From positions 10,622,981 through 10,686,980 of the forward strand of contig OX579640.1 of assembly GCA_951230915.1 (NCBI GenBank): a stretch of DNA of 64,000 nucleotides, read 5' to 3'. Position numbers and translations under genes: made by a program. Below the pieces are notes generated by a model. It worked only from the letters and a program-made list of their open reading frames with translations, was not told where the DNA came from and did no database searches. Source of the DNA: Antitrichia curtipendula (taxonomy: Eukaryota; Streptophyta; Bryopsida; Hypnales; Leucodontaceae). Below, one piece after another: positions 22,870-33,565 of the stretch; the stretch's first letter is position 1; each line of letters begins with the position of its first letter.

Positions 22870-23809
22870 TGGAAAACGACGACGACATCCGGATAGACGA
22901 TAGTCGTTCCGAACTTTCGATCAGGTGAAGCACATACGCTCTCAGTGACTTGAAGTCTTTCCCTCTTGTGATTTCAATCATGTTTCTCATGGAAGGGATG
23001 TTCCATGACCCAACAGGACAAAGCAGCATACGTAGTTCATCCTTATCATCCCCAGCGTCGATGCTGCGTCTCACGTAAGGTTGAATGTCACGAGCTGGTG
23101 AATACATCCACATTACGACTGGCGTTGTTATGAAGGTGGTCACGAGAGCCATGATCACCAATATGGCAAATATTTCTTCATCAATGACCTGCGGGTGAAA
23201 CTGGGCAACACTGAAGGTTGGTCAACACAAAAAACTTGGTAATAGAGTTTTAAGACCTACTTTTTTCCTTAGTTGTGGTGACTCTGAAGATGTAGGAAAC
23301 GTGTTAAAGTCTGACTGAGAGGACAAAGCAATAGCTCTAACTTACCCCTTAAATTGAAAGACCGATGTTCAGGACTATGAGTTCCACCAGACCTTTGTTG
23401 TTCATGAGAAAGCCCAGGGCCAAAGCCTTGCGATTCTCCACACCCCAAAGCTTGGCCACAATAAATGTCCTCAACACTTTTCCTATGCATGCTGTTGCTC
23501 GCACTATGATGAAAATCAACACTGCACCAGAAACGTAAGTTGCATTAGTATGGACAATTTCATTAAAATGGCAGTATTCCAAGTGCCACTTTGACAGTGT
23601 GCCATTTTCACCATCTAGGGCTAGTATAGATTTCAGAACGGCCGTTTTGATCTATCTAAGACAGTTGTAGATTTAAAACGGTCATTCTGAATTGTTTTCA
23701 TGCCATTTTAAAATAATATCGCCATTTTAATGAAACTGCCCATTATTCATATTGTCTTTGTTTGCCATTCATTTGATAATTATTTATATAATGTGAGACT
23801 AGCATTTCG
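22870..23809 (-). pseudogene. CHX antiporter fragment (two exons), copy 1
   Basis: This block copies 7180-7918 of the CHX gene in the same orientation, covering most of the 7498-7172 exon, the 156-bp intron, the 7827-7655 exon and part of the next intron. The exons carry several amino-acid changes (IPPY to IQPY, SSKR to SSER, KVLGTF to KVLRTF, MNTKG to MNNKG). A 3-bp insertion before the donor turns LSKG into LSI-stop. No other CHX exons are nearby, so it is a dead fragment. A 195-bp MITE has inserted into its intron. The left breakpoint lies 8 bp inside the source exon. Confidence 0.9.
23548..23742. mobile_element. MITE inside the CHX fragment, copy 1
   Basis: A 195-bp insertion, absent from the parent intron at 7847, flanked by TTA at 23545-23547 and 23743-23745. 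The ends are inverted: TGGACAATTTCATTAAAATGGC against TGGGCAGTTTCATTAAAATGGC, 20 of 22 identical. Inner sequences also pair (CAGAACGGCCGTTTTGATCT with AGATTTAAAACGGTCATTCTG), so the element can fold into a hairpin. The TTA target suggests PIF/Harbinger; the left end has three unpaired bases, so the exact edge is uncertain. Confidence 0.75.
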
Positions 23810-24588
23810 GACACATGTCATTGAATAACCAAACTACGTCATGAATACTTAGTTATGTACACTAGTCTCTTGCAATGAAATTCCGTTTCAAGTGTGTCAA
23901 AAATAAAAATAAAATAAAAATAAACTAGCGCCGCAGCATGATCTTACTTACTTCTAATTTGAGAGCGACCAATTTCAAGTGGTGATCAATACGCCCCCCG
24001 AGGACTCACACTCAACTACCTCCGTATGTGCACTCGTTTCTGGAATGCAATGTTTGAAACAAGCAATTCACCCGTACACAAACTCTGGAAACCTGATATT
24101 CACTTTGAAGTTCAGTAGAAACGAATGAAAGTAGGAACTGATGAGAATTGACTACAACAAGCTGTGAGTAAAAATGCTTGAGATTCCGCTCTTGTGCTCG
24201 CCCTCGACAACCGACTGGGTTAGAAGACTAAATGCCATGATTCAACTGCAAAGCAATCAACAGCTGTAAACTAATGCAATGGTTGTGCGACGGGGGTGCA
24301 AATGGTCAGTGGCATTGCGGAAACTCTTTGAAAGAATGACTTGTTTGTATCAATTATTCCTCCTGCTGGCTGCGGATTTCAGTTGGAAATCACTATGCAC
24401 AGCTGCACATGAATCAATGGCGTTGCAACCAATGCAAAACATGAATTAATGGACCTACCTAACTATGAAGAGTCTTATTCTAATTTGGACCTTTGTACAC
24501 TTTTCGTACAACACTGATAAGATCAGCTCCGAAAATGAATTCACAAGTTCAACCAATGGACCCAAATTCTAGCCCGTCGGGACCTCGC
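23810..24588. other. CHS 3' flank, no gene seen
   Basis: Spacer and presumed CHS 3' untranslated region. An A-rich stretch with AAAAT repeats lies at about 23900-23925. Nothing else recognised. Confidence 0.5.
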
Positions 24589-26038
24589 CTATTGATTGGC
24601 AGCGGCCCGGAGCACCAGCACCTCGAGCGTGAGTCCCGGCCCGAAGCCGATGAAGAAGCCGAAGTCGCTGCCCTCCCCGAGCGTGGAAGACCCCATCTTC
24701 AACGATCTCTGACGAATCTGGTCCAACACGAACAACACCGACGAGCTCGACATGTTGCCGTACTCCAGCAGCACGTCGCGGCTGCCCTGCATCTTGTCCT
24801 TGGACAGTTGCAGCTTGGCCTCCACCTGGTCCAAAATAGCGGGGCCTCCGGGGTGCACGGCCCAGAACATCTTGTTCCACGCAGGGGAGCCCACGCACTT
24901 GCGCGCCTCCGTCAGAAACTTCTCGATGTTCTTCGAGATGAGCCCGGGAATGTCCTTCATCAAATGGAAGATGAGTCCTGCTTCCGTGAGATGGCCGTCA
25001 ATGGCGCCATCACTTTCGGGCAAGATGGTCTCCCCGGCCCAGTGGACCTCAAACAAAGCCTTCTCCACTTGCGGCTTGGGGTCCGACCCGACCACGTACA
25101 CTCCCGCGCCATCCCCGAAGAGCGCCGAGCCCACCAATCCGTCCAAGTGATTCTCGCTCGGGGCTCGATACGTCACGGCCGTCACTTCGCTGCACACGGC
25201 CAGCACGCGCGCGTTCTTGTTGTTCTCGGCCAAGTCCTTGGCCACGCGCAACACCGAGGCGCCGCCGAAGCAGCCGGTTTGGTACATCATGACGCGCTTC
25301 ACGGTGGGCTTGAGGCCCAGCAACTTGGCCAGCGCGTGGTCGGCGCCGGGCATGTTCACGCCGCTAGTGGTGGCAAACACGATGTGCGTGATGTCGGACT
25401 TGCGGCCACCCCACTCCTTGATGGCCTTCAGCGCGGCCTCCGCCGTGAGCTTGGGCACCTGCACCACCACGATGTCGTGGCGTGCGTTCAACGAGGGCTC
25501 CATGTACGTGCAGATTCCCGGGTTGGCCTTCAGCACCTCCTCCGTCAAGAACAAGTGTCGCTTCCGGATTCCGGACTTGTCGCCTGTGGAATGGGATGAT
25601 CACACATATCACGTCAATTTCACTGAGGGCACCATGAGTACAATGTGCAGCTTTCTTCGAATTCATTCCACTCACATCAAATTGGGTAGACTACGAATTG
25701 CAGCTTGCATCACAATCCAAATATCCCCCAATCGATCACCCACATTGAACTACTTAATGGGGTTCATTGGCTATTAAACCAGGCTGGGCGGAATGAGTAT
25801 TCATACAATCAACTGAAGGGAATTATTAATTAGATGGTCACTTACAGATGCGTTTGAACTTGGCCTTGAGCGCCTCCTTCTCGCTGCAATTGGTGATGTT
25901 GAAGAAGAAATCCGGGTAATCCGATTGCAGAAACTCCGTGGGAGGTACGGCAGTGCCGATGTCCAACACGCACGCCGGTCCATCCGCACGAGGCTGTCCC
26001 CTAGGGAGCGCAGAGCTCACCGCAGTCTGAGAAGCCAT
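24589..26038 (-). CDS. CHS: Chalcone synthase, copy 1
   Basis: Type III polyketide synthase condensing p-coumaroyl-CoA with three malonyl-CoA to naringenin chalcone, the first flavonoid step. Exons 26038-25846 and 25583-24589 give 395 residues, the family's usual length. The 262-bp GT-AG intron splits Cys65 after its first base, the conserved CHS intron position. The catalytic triad is Cys169 (QTGCFGG), His308 (AVHPGGP) and Asn341 (YGNMSS), with gatekeepers Phe220 (ALFGDG) and Phe270 (LIFHLM). All are offset by 5 from alfalfa CHS2 numbering. The family signature GFGPGLTLE is near the end. All key residues are present, so a true CHS is likely, though stilbene-type specificity cannot be excluded by eye. 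Both differences from copy 2 (25213, 26003) are silent. Confidence 0.95.
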
Positions 26039-27032
26039 TGCGACGAGTTCGCTCCTGCAGACCGAAAACTGGTAAGTGCGTGCTAGTCGGGCTCCAATTC
26101 TCCGGTCTGAAAGTTGACTTTTCTGTGATTCAGTAGACCCAATCCGAATTGAATGAGAGCTTTGTAACTTGGAATCGAATCCAAGGCCTCTGTTTGTCAC
26201 TAGAGAATTCTTCGAGTGTGACGTCCAGTAAGTACGTTGCTGGAGCGCTAGGGATTGCTGTTTGCTGTTGTGAGGATTGGATGTGTGGTTTCAGGCTCTT
26301 TGTAGTGCTATTGGAGAGCAACGCGGGGCGAGAGTCTGCGGCGTCCCGTGTTGAGGATCGGAAGAGCGTGGAATGCTGGGAAGTCTTGGTCACGAGTTCC
26401 GTGGAGAAAAGGGAAAGGAATGGTCCACCAAGGGAGAATGGATGAAGGAGGTCAGCGTGCGGTTATTACGGAGTAGAATATTAGAATGTCAACTCCGTTG
26501 AGTTCCTCGTTGAATGTCCCTTTGTTGTTGTTGACGTCCGATGTTTGAAATATCTCGGGTTGTTTTTTTCAACTTCTTTATTGGCTCTGTCCCGAGCCAG
26601 AGACGTTTACCCAACGATTAATTTCAAGTTTGGGAGACTCGGACTTCCTGAGGTAGAGCTACTTGATCCCTGTGCCTCTTATTTTTGTGAAATAGGTGTG
26701 TAGTGAAGTATAATGACCAATATGACCTCAAACTATTGGCTTTGAATGGTTCCTACGTTACAATTGACGCTTCAAAGTTGTAAAGTAATAAGCTTTTTAG
26801 TGATTGGTTTTGGGTCATTCTCAAGGCACTTCAACATGCACCGATTGAACACTTTCAAATTTCTTCCAATCTTGACTTGAAAATTCATTGAAAAGACAAA
26901 AATTCTCCAAGCTTTCAACTTCCTAGAAAGAACCCCATTCACTCTCCAAGAAGATGGAGCACCACATTACTTTCGTCCCACTAGAGTAGCTCGCTCCTAA
27001 TCGGGACAAAGCCTCGTTGTTTTATCCTCCTT
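26039..27032 (-). promoter_or_regulatory. Upstream region of CHS, copy 1
   Basis: No gene is seen. A TGACGTCC bZIP-type ACGT element lies near 26219, of the class known in CHS promoters. No clear TATA box was found. Beyond about 26500 the DNA becomes AT-rich spacer. Confidence 0.35.
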
Positions 27033-27166
27033 AATATTTGATAACTTGTTCTTTTGTCAAAATCCCTTAGATGGTGTGCTTGTTGATTTCTCAATTTTGA
27101 ATATTTGATAACTTGTTCTTTTGTCAAAATCCCTTAGATGGTGTGCTTGTTGATTTCTCAATTTTG
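27033..27166. repeat. 67-bp direct repeat, two units, copy 1
   Basis: Two adjacent units of 67 bp starting AATATTTGATAACTTG, identical by eye (27033-27099 and 27100-27166). A small local duplication in spacer DNA. Confidence 0.9.
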
Positions 27167-28712
27167 AATAGATGTTGAGGCCAAAAAGTGGTCAATGGAT
27201 GACTTTTAAGATTTATGTACATAGATGCAAAGAATTGAATCATTTTTGGTAGAGTTTCATGGTTAAAGGTCTCATCCTTTCACAAGTTAAAGAATATTAA
27301 ATTGTATCTTCACTAAGTTAACTTAACTATTTGTTACATTGATTTCAAACAAGCATTTGATATAATTTATACTTACTTTAGTAGCAACCCCTATTTGTCA
27401 ATAAGAAGATTAAAAAACATATCCAAAATCTTAGAACATAATAACTAAAATTTTGAAAATATCAAACTCTAATGTCTAGACAAGAAACTAAATGCACTGC
27501 CATACCAAATTTTTTTAAATCATTTTTTAATATTAATTTACTAATATTTAATTATTTATCCCTTCAACAGCTCTGCTCAGTTTGAAAAAATTCAAATTTT
27601 CTATGATATAATTTTTATAACCTTTTTGAAGTTTGATATAAGAGTGCATATGCTAAAAATAGAGTTTTTAATATGATCTATTATGGTTAAATTTCATTTT
27701 TTTTTCACATAGATCTTTGAATAATCAACTTAAGAGTGCTCAACTTCAAAAATTCATTAAAATTACAATATTTAATCTCACCCCATGATTTTGGATTTAA
27801 CTGGCTAAATTTGTGAGATTATTAGCATGCGGCAAATATTAACATTATTATTTTTATCATTTCTAGTCAAAGTAATACAACTTTCTATATGCATTAAATG
27901 GTTTACCAAAGGAAAAAACTAGACCGTTTGGATTGATTTTTCTATTTTAAACAACATATAAAATACATCCATGCAATAACTATAATCTTCATTACACATG
28001 AGACGTAGCTTTGAGCTCTGCAATATCCACACCACCTCTCTAATAGATTCTAGGGATTAATGTATATTTCAACCACATTTGAAGTTCTTATATCTTCTTC
28101 AATAAGCTTGGGGAAAGGTTTCCATTCAAATTAATTTAAGTATTTCATCTTTGCAATATTGAACAACTATTACTTTCATGATAATAATTTTCATTTTTTA
28201 TTTGAGGTTTGGATATTATTTATTTTTAATTGAAGACTTAAAAGGGTGAAAGCACAAAATACTTGCTCATTTGGTTGCTTTTGACCATTTTAGAAGGTAA
28301 TATTGGAAGTACTATGAGCTTTTGAAAAAACACATTTTAAAATAATATAAAATATAAATAATGCAAAATTACTATAAATATAGTATTCTCAAAATTATAG
28401 GCATAAGAAATTTGGAACAATATGATTGTTTTTGAAAAATGGAAATAAGAGCAACAAACTTATTGGAATTATTGATTTGTATCTTAAGCTCGTATGACAA
28501 AATTTGATAAAAATATATTCAAATGACAAAAAAATTATTTTTTTCATTCAAAGGGATTTGTTTATATTTATATGGAATAAAGATGGTTTCAATTTTGTAA
28601 CCATGTAATTATTTCACAAATCAAAATATATTCACATTGAACAAAATATTATGTCTTTTCAAATTTAAGAGGATCATGGAAATGGTTTAATTATTACAAA
28701 ATAGAATTTTGT
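27167..28712. other. AT-rich spacer, no gene seen
   Basis: Very AT-rich with no coding frame or recognised element. Confidence 0.5.
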
Positions 28713-29921
28713 TTAAACCCTAAAGGACCAAATTGTAATTTTTGGCAACATGATAGTGATTTTGGGTAGCTCACTACAAATGAAACTTTTATTTTTATTT
28801 GAAATTTTCACACAACATATGCCAAAGGAGTAGCTTTAAGGCCCAACAATTCCATAACTTTTGACTACATGTTTAAAATATTATTGCATGATATGTAGTT
28901 TTCAGCGATCCACAAGCAGACTGGGCAATTCAAAAAAATTCTTTAAATATCACATTAAAAATAAAATAAAATTGAAATTGGTTTATTAGATTTATATATA
29001 CATAGAAAGATTTGAATCATTCCATTTTGATTGATGAGAGGAAAGTTACAATGAATTTTAGTTTGGGGCAATTATGAATTCTCTATTCTAAAATAAACTT
29101 TGAAGTCCTTTATTGAACTCAATTTTCAATATTTTTTGAGAAAAATAAAAAAATATAGGATATAGATTGTTAATTACAACATTGCAACCACTAGGATTGG
29201 CATTTTTCAATTTCATATCTAAATTCTCAACAATTTAGTCGTTTGAGGCATTCTCTATTGTTTTCTACTGTGTTTTTCCTATATATTGTACAACTCGAAA
29301 TGATCTGAATTTTTTACGCATGTAGCCAACTTGCTTTGAAAAATGAATCCAAAGAAACACCACCATTTTGGACATTCTTTCATGTAAATGTGACATTGTG
29401 AAGTGCAATGCCCAGCTTTTTGCACGGACAAAAAAAGGATTTTTGTCACTTCAAATGCTAATATCTTGCAATCTATACTATGGAAATTTCTGAATTTTTT
29501 TGACATCTTTTCATACCAACATACCACAAGATCCTATGGTTGTATGTGTCCAAAAATGATTTTTTCCTAAAACTTGATACTTGTACTAGAGATGGCAGTT
29601 GTAGGAGTTAAACCACTCAATAGTACTCAAAATCCCTAAACCCAAAAGGTTGGCAAATCAATAAAATTGACTTTTAAATAAAAAATGATTTTTAAATTTT
29701 TTTAAAAGCAAGGGATACAATTAAAGTCAAAACATCTAGAAATATATTTTTTTATTTTTGGCATTGGATTTAAAATTCAAAAGTTATAGCTTGGACAACA
29801 ACCAATTTTCCAAAATGCTACAAAAAACGGTCAATGTTTCTTGCAATGACCCTTGTATTAGAAATAGCAGTTTTGGAGTATTTTGAGTGAAAATATACTA
29901 GTCAAAATCTTTATGGGTTAA
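28713..29921. mobile_element. Diverged TTAA-flanked piggyBac-like element
   Basis: The left end TTAAACCCTAAAGGACCA (28713) and the right end, ending CTTTATGGGTTAA (29921), match the ends of the element at 10608. The inner block 29400-29600 is homologous to 11290-11530 (shared ATATCTTGCAATCT, AAGATCCT and ATGGCAGT). It is about 1.2 kb with an internal partial repeat near the right end. No transposase frame. Only its left 344 bp are visible in copy 2. Confidence 0.55.
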
Positions 29922-31299
29922 TATACATGCATGGCAGTGGGCTCTGTGTTACTATGTAATGTGTTTTAATTATATTGTTAACGTTTTAAGATAGTGGTTT
30001 AACATTTATTTCCTTTTGATGATTGGCCAAACATTGGCCTTTTATTAGTAAAGTTTTTGACAAAATTTTTTACTCATTTTCCAAAAATTTCACTACTTGT
30101 TTCTTAACCTTTATAAAATTTGATTTTGACATTAATTAATTAATAAAAACCAAAGACCATGTCATGCTACGGTATTTAATATTGAGCTTAACAACATCAA
30201 ATCAAAAAATTAATGCATGTGGAATTCTTTGTTTGACCTTGAAAATGAGTTTATGCATCCAAGCATGCAATAGAGTTTCTAAAGTTACCTCCCATTTCCT
30301 CAAGATCACCTCCAAAGATTGGGACGGGAATTAGACGGGGTTGAAGGACATCAGTCGCAACCACCAAGTAGATGGGGTGCAATGTCATTCTTCCACTAAT
30401 TTTTTTGGGTTGTTTGAAGCAAAAATTTGTTCTCAAAATACCTTTATGAACAAATGCTCTATTTTTTTGCTTCTTACTTATGCGTAGATCCAACATTAGA
30501 ATCACTTAGTTAAATTGTTAGAATATATCCTCCCAAAATTTGAAGTGAAAAAATTCATCAATTGTAAGATCTATGTAGTTGATTTTTAAAAACAAGAATT
30601 TTTCTATCGAATTTGGATATGAAGTTTCATATTTCAAACTTTTTGATCATCAACAAAAAATTTAGGTCTAGCAATTTGAGAAAATAAATCTCATGTTGAA
30701 AAAATAAGTTGCAAATCGGTAGTTGCAAGAAACACTTGTCCTATTCTTTGTCCCCTTGTCCTTGGAGAGGTACTTTTTGGCTCATAACTTTTGCATACTT
30801 TGTCCGGTTGGTGTAAAACTTGGAGTGAAGGTAGTTACAAAAGTTTCAAACATTACATACATTTTTTAATTCTTTAAGAATTTAGTTTATTATTTTTAAG
30901 CTGCCCCCAATTGGGTGTCTACCTTAGGCATTTGGGGGGTTTTAGTCCTATTTTCGACCCAAAAATGCGAATTGGAAGCCACAAATTGGACATGAGGGAG
31001 GTTTAGGGTCCTTACAAGGACTGACTAGGAGAATTTGTGAAAAAAAGAATACTAGAGTTGCTCACAGAGGCTCAATTTCACCATCCTTTGCGTAGAAGTC
31101 CTAAAGAGGGAAAAAAAAATTCTAGAGAAGTTTTTGGTGCAATGAGAGGCTTTCATTGTCAATAAAAATGGCTTTTGGGGGGGGGGATTTTCTGAGTTTT
31201 TTCCATCTTGTAGAAATGAAAAGGGACACAAACCCTTTTTCTGCTATTTTCTAGCATTTTCGGACAATAGTGCCTTTGGTAGTATCCTGCACCAATCTA

Positions 31300-31545
31300 T
31301 AGAATTATTGAGTACTCGTAAGTGCTCCACAGCGGGACCTTATCCTCGTATGCCACCCCGCTTTAATGCGCTTACTATTGTTCCCGCCACCTATCAAAAT
31401 CGCAGCCCGACTAAAATTCAAAACCGATGGTGGAGATTGCCGCTGCAGCGCGTCGGCGTAGTATTGGAGTATCGATAGTATTGCTAGTCCTATGCCCCGA
31501 AAACGCATTTTTGGCCAATAACCGTGAAGTATTTCTTGCAACTAC
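31300..31545. other. GC-richer islet in AT-rich DNA
   Basis: About 245 bp with several CG dinucleotides (GTCGGCGTAG, CCCGCC, GCGCTTAC) inside strongly AT-rich DNA. It looks like the remnant of a different sequence, perhaps an old insertion. I recognise neither gene nor element. Confidence 0.4.
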
Positions 31546-32404
31546 CCAAATATATGAAGAACAATTTAACATTAAATACTTCATATTCATTCTTGAAACT
31601 TTGTATGAAATGGCTAAAATAGTTGATAAGAAACACTAAATTGTAAAGGGCATCACCAATCCAACGCATTGAACTACAAAAATAATTGTTTATGTTACTA
31701 TCTTTGAATTGGAGTGGAAGTAGGATTTGAAATTGCTTTCATTGGATACACATGGAAAATTACACATAATAAAGATTAGAAAAAATTTAGATTTGGATTT
31801 TCAAAATTTGTCATGCCATTTGCACAATTTTATTTCCTAAGCCTTACTTAGTATGTCACATTATTTTATTCTATTTTAGCTTACTTTTAGCATGATTCTA
31901 TTTTGGTTGTCCAAAGTCCAAATTGGGATTTTTTTTTCTTTCGTGTATTTGATTTTTAATTTTCTTTCAAGAATAGTAATTTTATAAAGGTTTGTACCAA
32001 TCAAAAATAATAATACAATTGTTGATTCCTATCTTGCATTGTTTTGATGACACTCTAATCACTCTAATTAATTATAAATTTTCAATCCCAAAGGTTAGAA
32101 TGATATTGGACAAGAATGATTTGGAAGGTAATCTAAATTCTTTATATTGGTATGTTTTATGGCTAAAATTGTCATATTGTTGTTTTCCAGAAACCTTACT
32201 TCTAAACTTTGATTAACCATAAAATGCATAAGAAGATGTTTTGGAATATTTTAGAGAGACTTGAAGGATTAAGTGAAAAACGTTTTGTCATCCAAATTTA
32301 TTTGAATTCAATGAAATATGTTGTATAATAAGGTCTACTTCATTTACGAATTGCCAATTTTAGGCATTCAATTTTTTTTAATAATGTGTAACAAAATGTG
32401 TAGA

Positions 32405-33115
32405 CTTTATTAAGCATAATTATCATTGCATCCTTGCACAATTCTAATCAAGCATACCAAATTTCAGGTTCAAAAAAGCAATATTCCATTTGGGGTGGAA
32501 TTTTTATGTCAATTTTCATGGTTTTACTTATTATTTTATTGAACACAATTGGTGATGAATTTTTTTAATTCAATTGGATAGATATGTAGGGTTCATCCAT
32601 AGACACCTCTTTCATATTAAAAACACCCCATTAAATAACAAAAATATAATCTAGAGAGAATTCAATGTGAGGTATCATATGACCAAACTTTGTGAAATAG
32701 ATATCTCAACATTTTAACTAGGTTTTGGCAAAGTAATTGTACCATTATGATCAAATGTGAAAAATTAGTTACGAAATGCGGGTAAAATACCAAAATCTAA
32801 TTAAAATATAAAAATATCTATTTCACAAAGTTTGGTCATACAACACTTCACATAAAATTCTTCTTAGAGGGAATTATAAAACTTTTTTGGGAGATGCTTG
32901 TTGAAAGAAAGATGTTCACATGGATGTACCCTATATATCTATGTAATTAATTTAAAAAAATTCATCACTAATTGTTTCCAATAAAATATTAAATAAAACC
33001 ATGAAAATTGACTTCAAAAATCTACCAAAATGGATTTTTGCTTTTTTGAAACTGAAATTTGGTATGCTTCATCAGAATTGTGTAAGAATTGGATACTAAT
33101 TATGCAAGACCAAAA
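32405..33115. repeat. Long imperfect inverted repeat
   Basis: Arms at about 32405-32705 and 32815-33115 are inverted copies with indels, separated by about 110 bp. Matching pieces include AGCATACCAAATTTCAG with CTGAAATTTGGTATGCTT, and ACCAAACTTTGTGAAATAG with TTTCACAAAGTTTGGT. A transcript across it would fold into a hairpin of about 300 bp. Likely a fold-back transposon or an inverted duplication. Confidence 0.7.
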
Positions 33116-33422
33116 ATTCCCAAAAAACTATGTACTATGCAATAAAAATTAAAATGTTATAAATGGCTGATTTTTTCTCATGTTAGAATGCCACAATAGA
33201 ATAAAGTTGCACCATGGTGTTTCACTCTATAATAAACACCTATAGAAAAAATTTCAGATTTTTTGAACATATTTTGTATTTGGTATAAATATTTTTGACT
33301 CTCTATTTCAAAATTAACAACAATTTCAAAAATACTATGAATCCCTTATGGCTTAGATAAGACATGATTGTAATTACATCTTCAAAAAATAAACGTAGAA
33401 AATTGGTAAGAGGCCCGTTTTG

Positions 33423-33565
33423 TAACCCTTGAAGGACATTGAGGATTACAAGTGTCTAATGGATGACTTCATTGGTCATTGGAGAAACAAGAATGTACTT
33501 AATGGTATATAATTGGAGCATTTTGGTCACTACCTTTGTTTTAGGGGCCACATCCTTCAAGGATT
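33423..33565. mobile_element. Small inverted-end element
   Basis: TAACCCTTGAAGGACATT at 33423 is matched in inverted orientation by TTAATCCTTGAAGGATGTGG ending near 33566. The ends resemble the TTAACCC termini of the larger elements at 10608 and 28713, so this may be a short member of that family. Target duplication not clear. Confidence 0.35.

Larger units (their letters stand above)
1..29056. repeat. Tandem duplication, copy 1 (visible part)
   Basis: This stretch is repeated in direct orientation at 34944-64000. The offset is 34943 bp up to the T-run at 4341-4347 (7 T here, 8 T at 39284-39291) and 34944 bp afterwards. Differences found by eye, in copy 1 coordinates: 200 A/G, 2920 T/C, one T indel at 4341-4347, 4655 G/C, 9334 C/T, 9543 T/A, 14420 T/A, 15289 C/T, 15325 T/C, 17393 C/T, 18985 C/A, 19662 T/C, 25213 G/A, 26003 A/G. 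The copy holds PAL, a CHX antiporter, three micropeptide genes, a CHX fragment and CHS. Its left edge lies at or before base 1. I cannot exclude a false duplication in the assembly. Confidence 0.97.

Noticed and set aside
24493..25599. 368-codon open frame on the strand opposite CHS
   Set aside because: A shadow of the CHS exon with His/Gln/Arg-rich low-complexity product; CHS itself has all catalytic residues. The same applies at 59437-60543.
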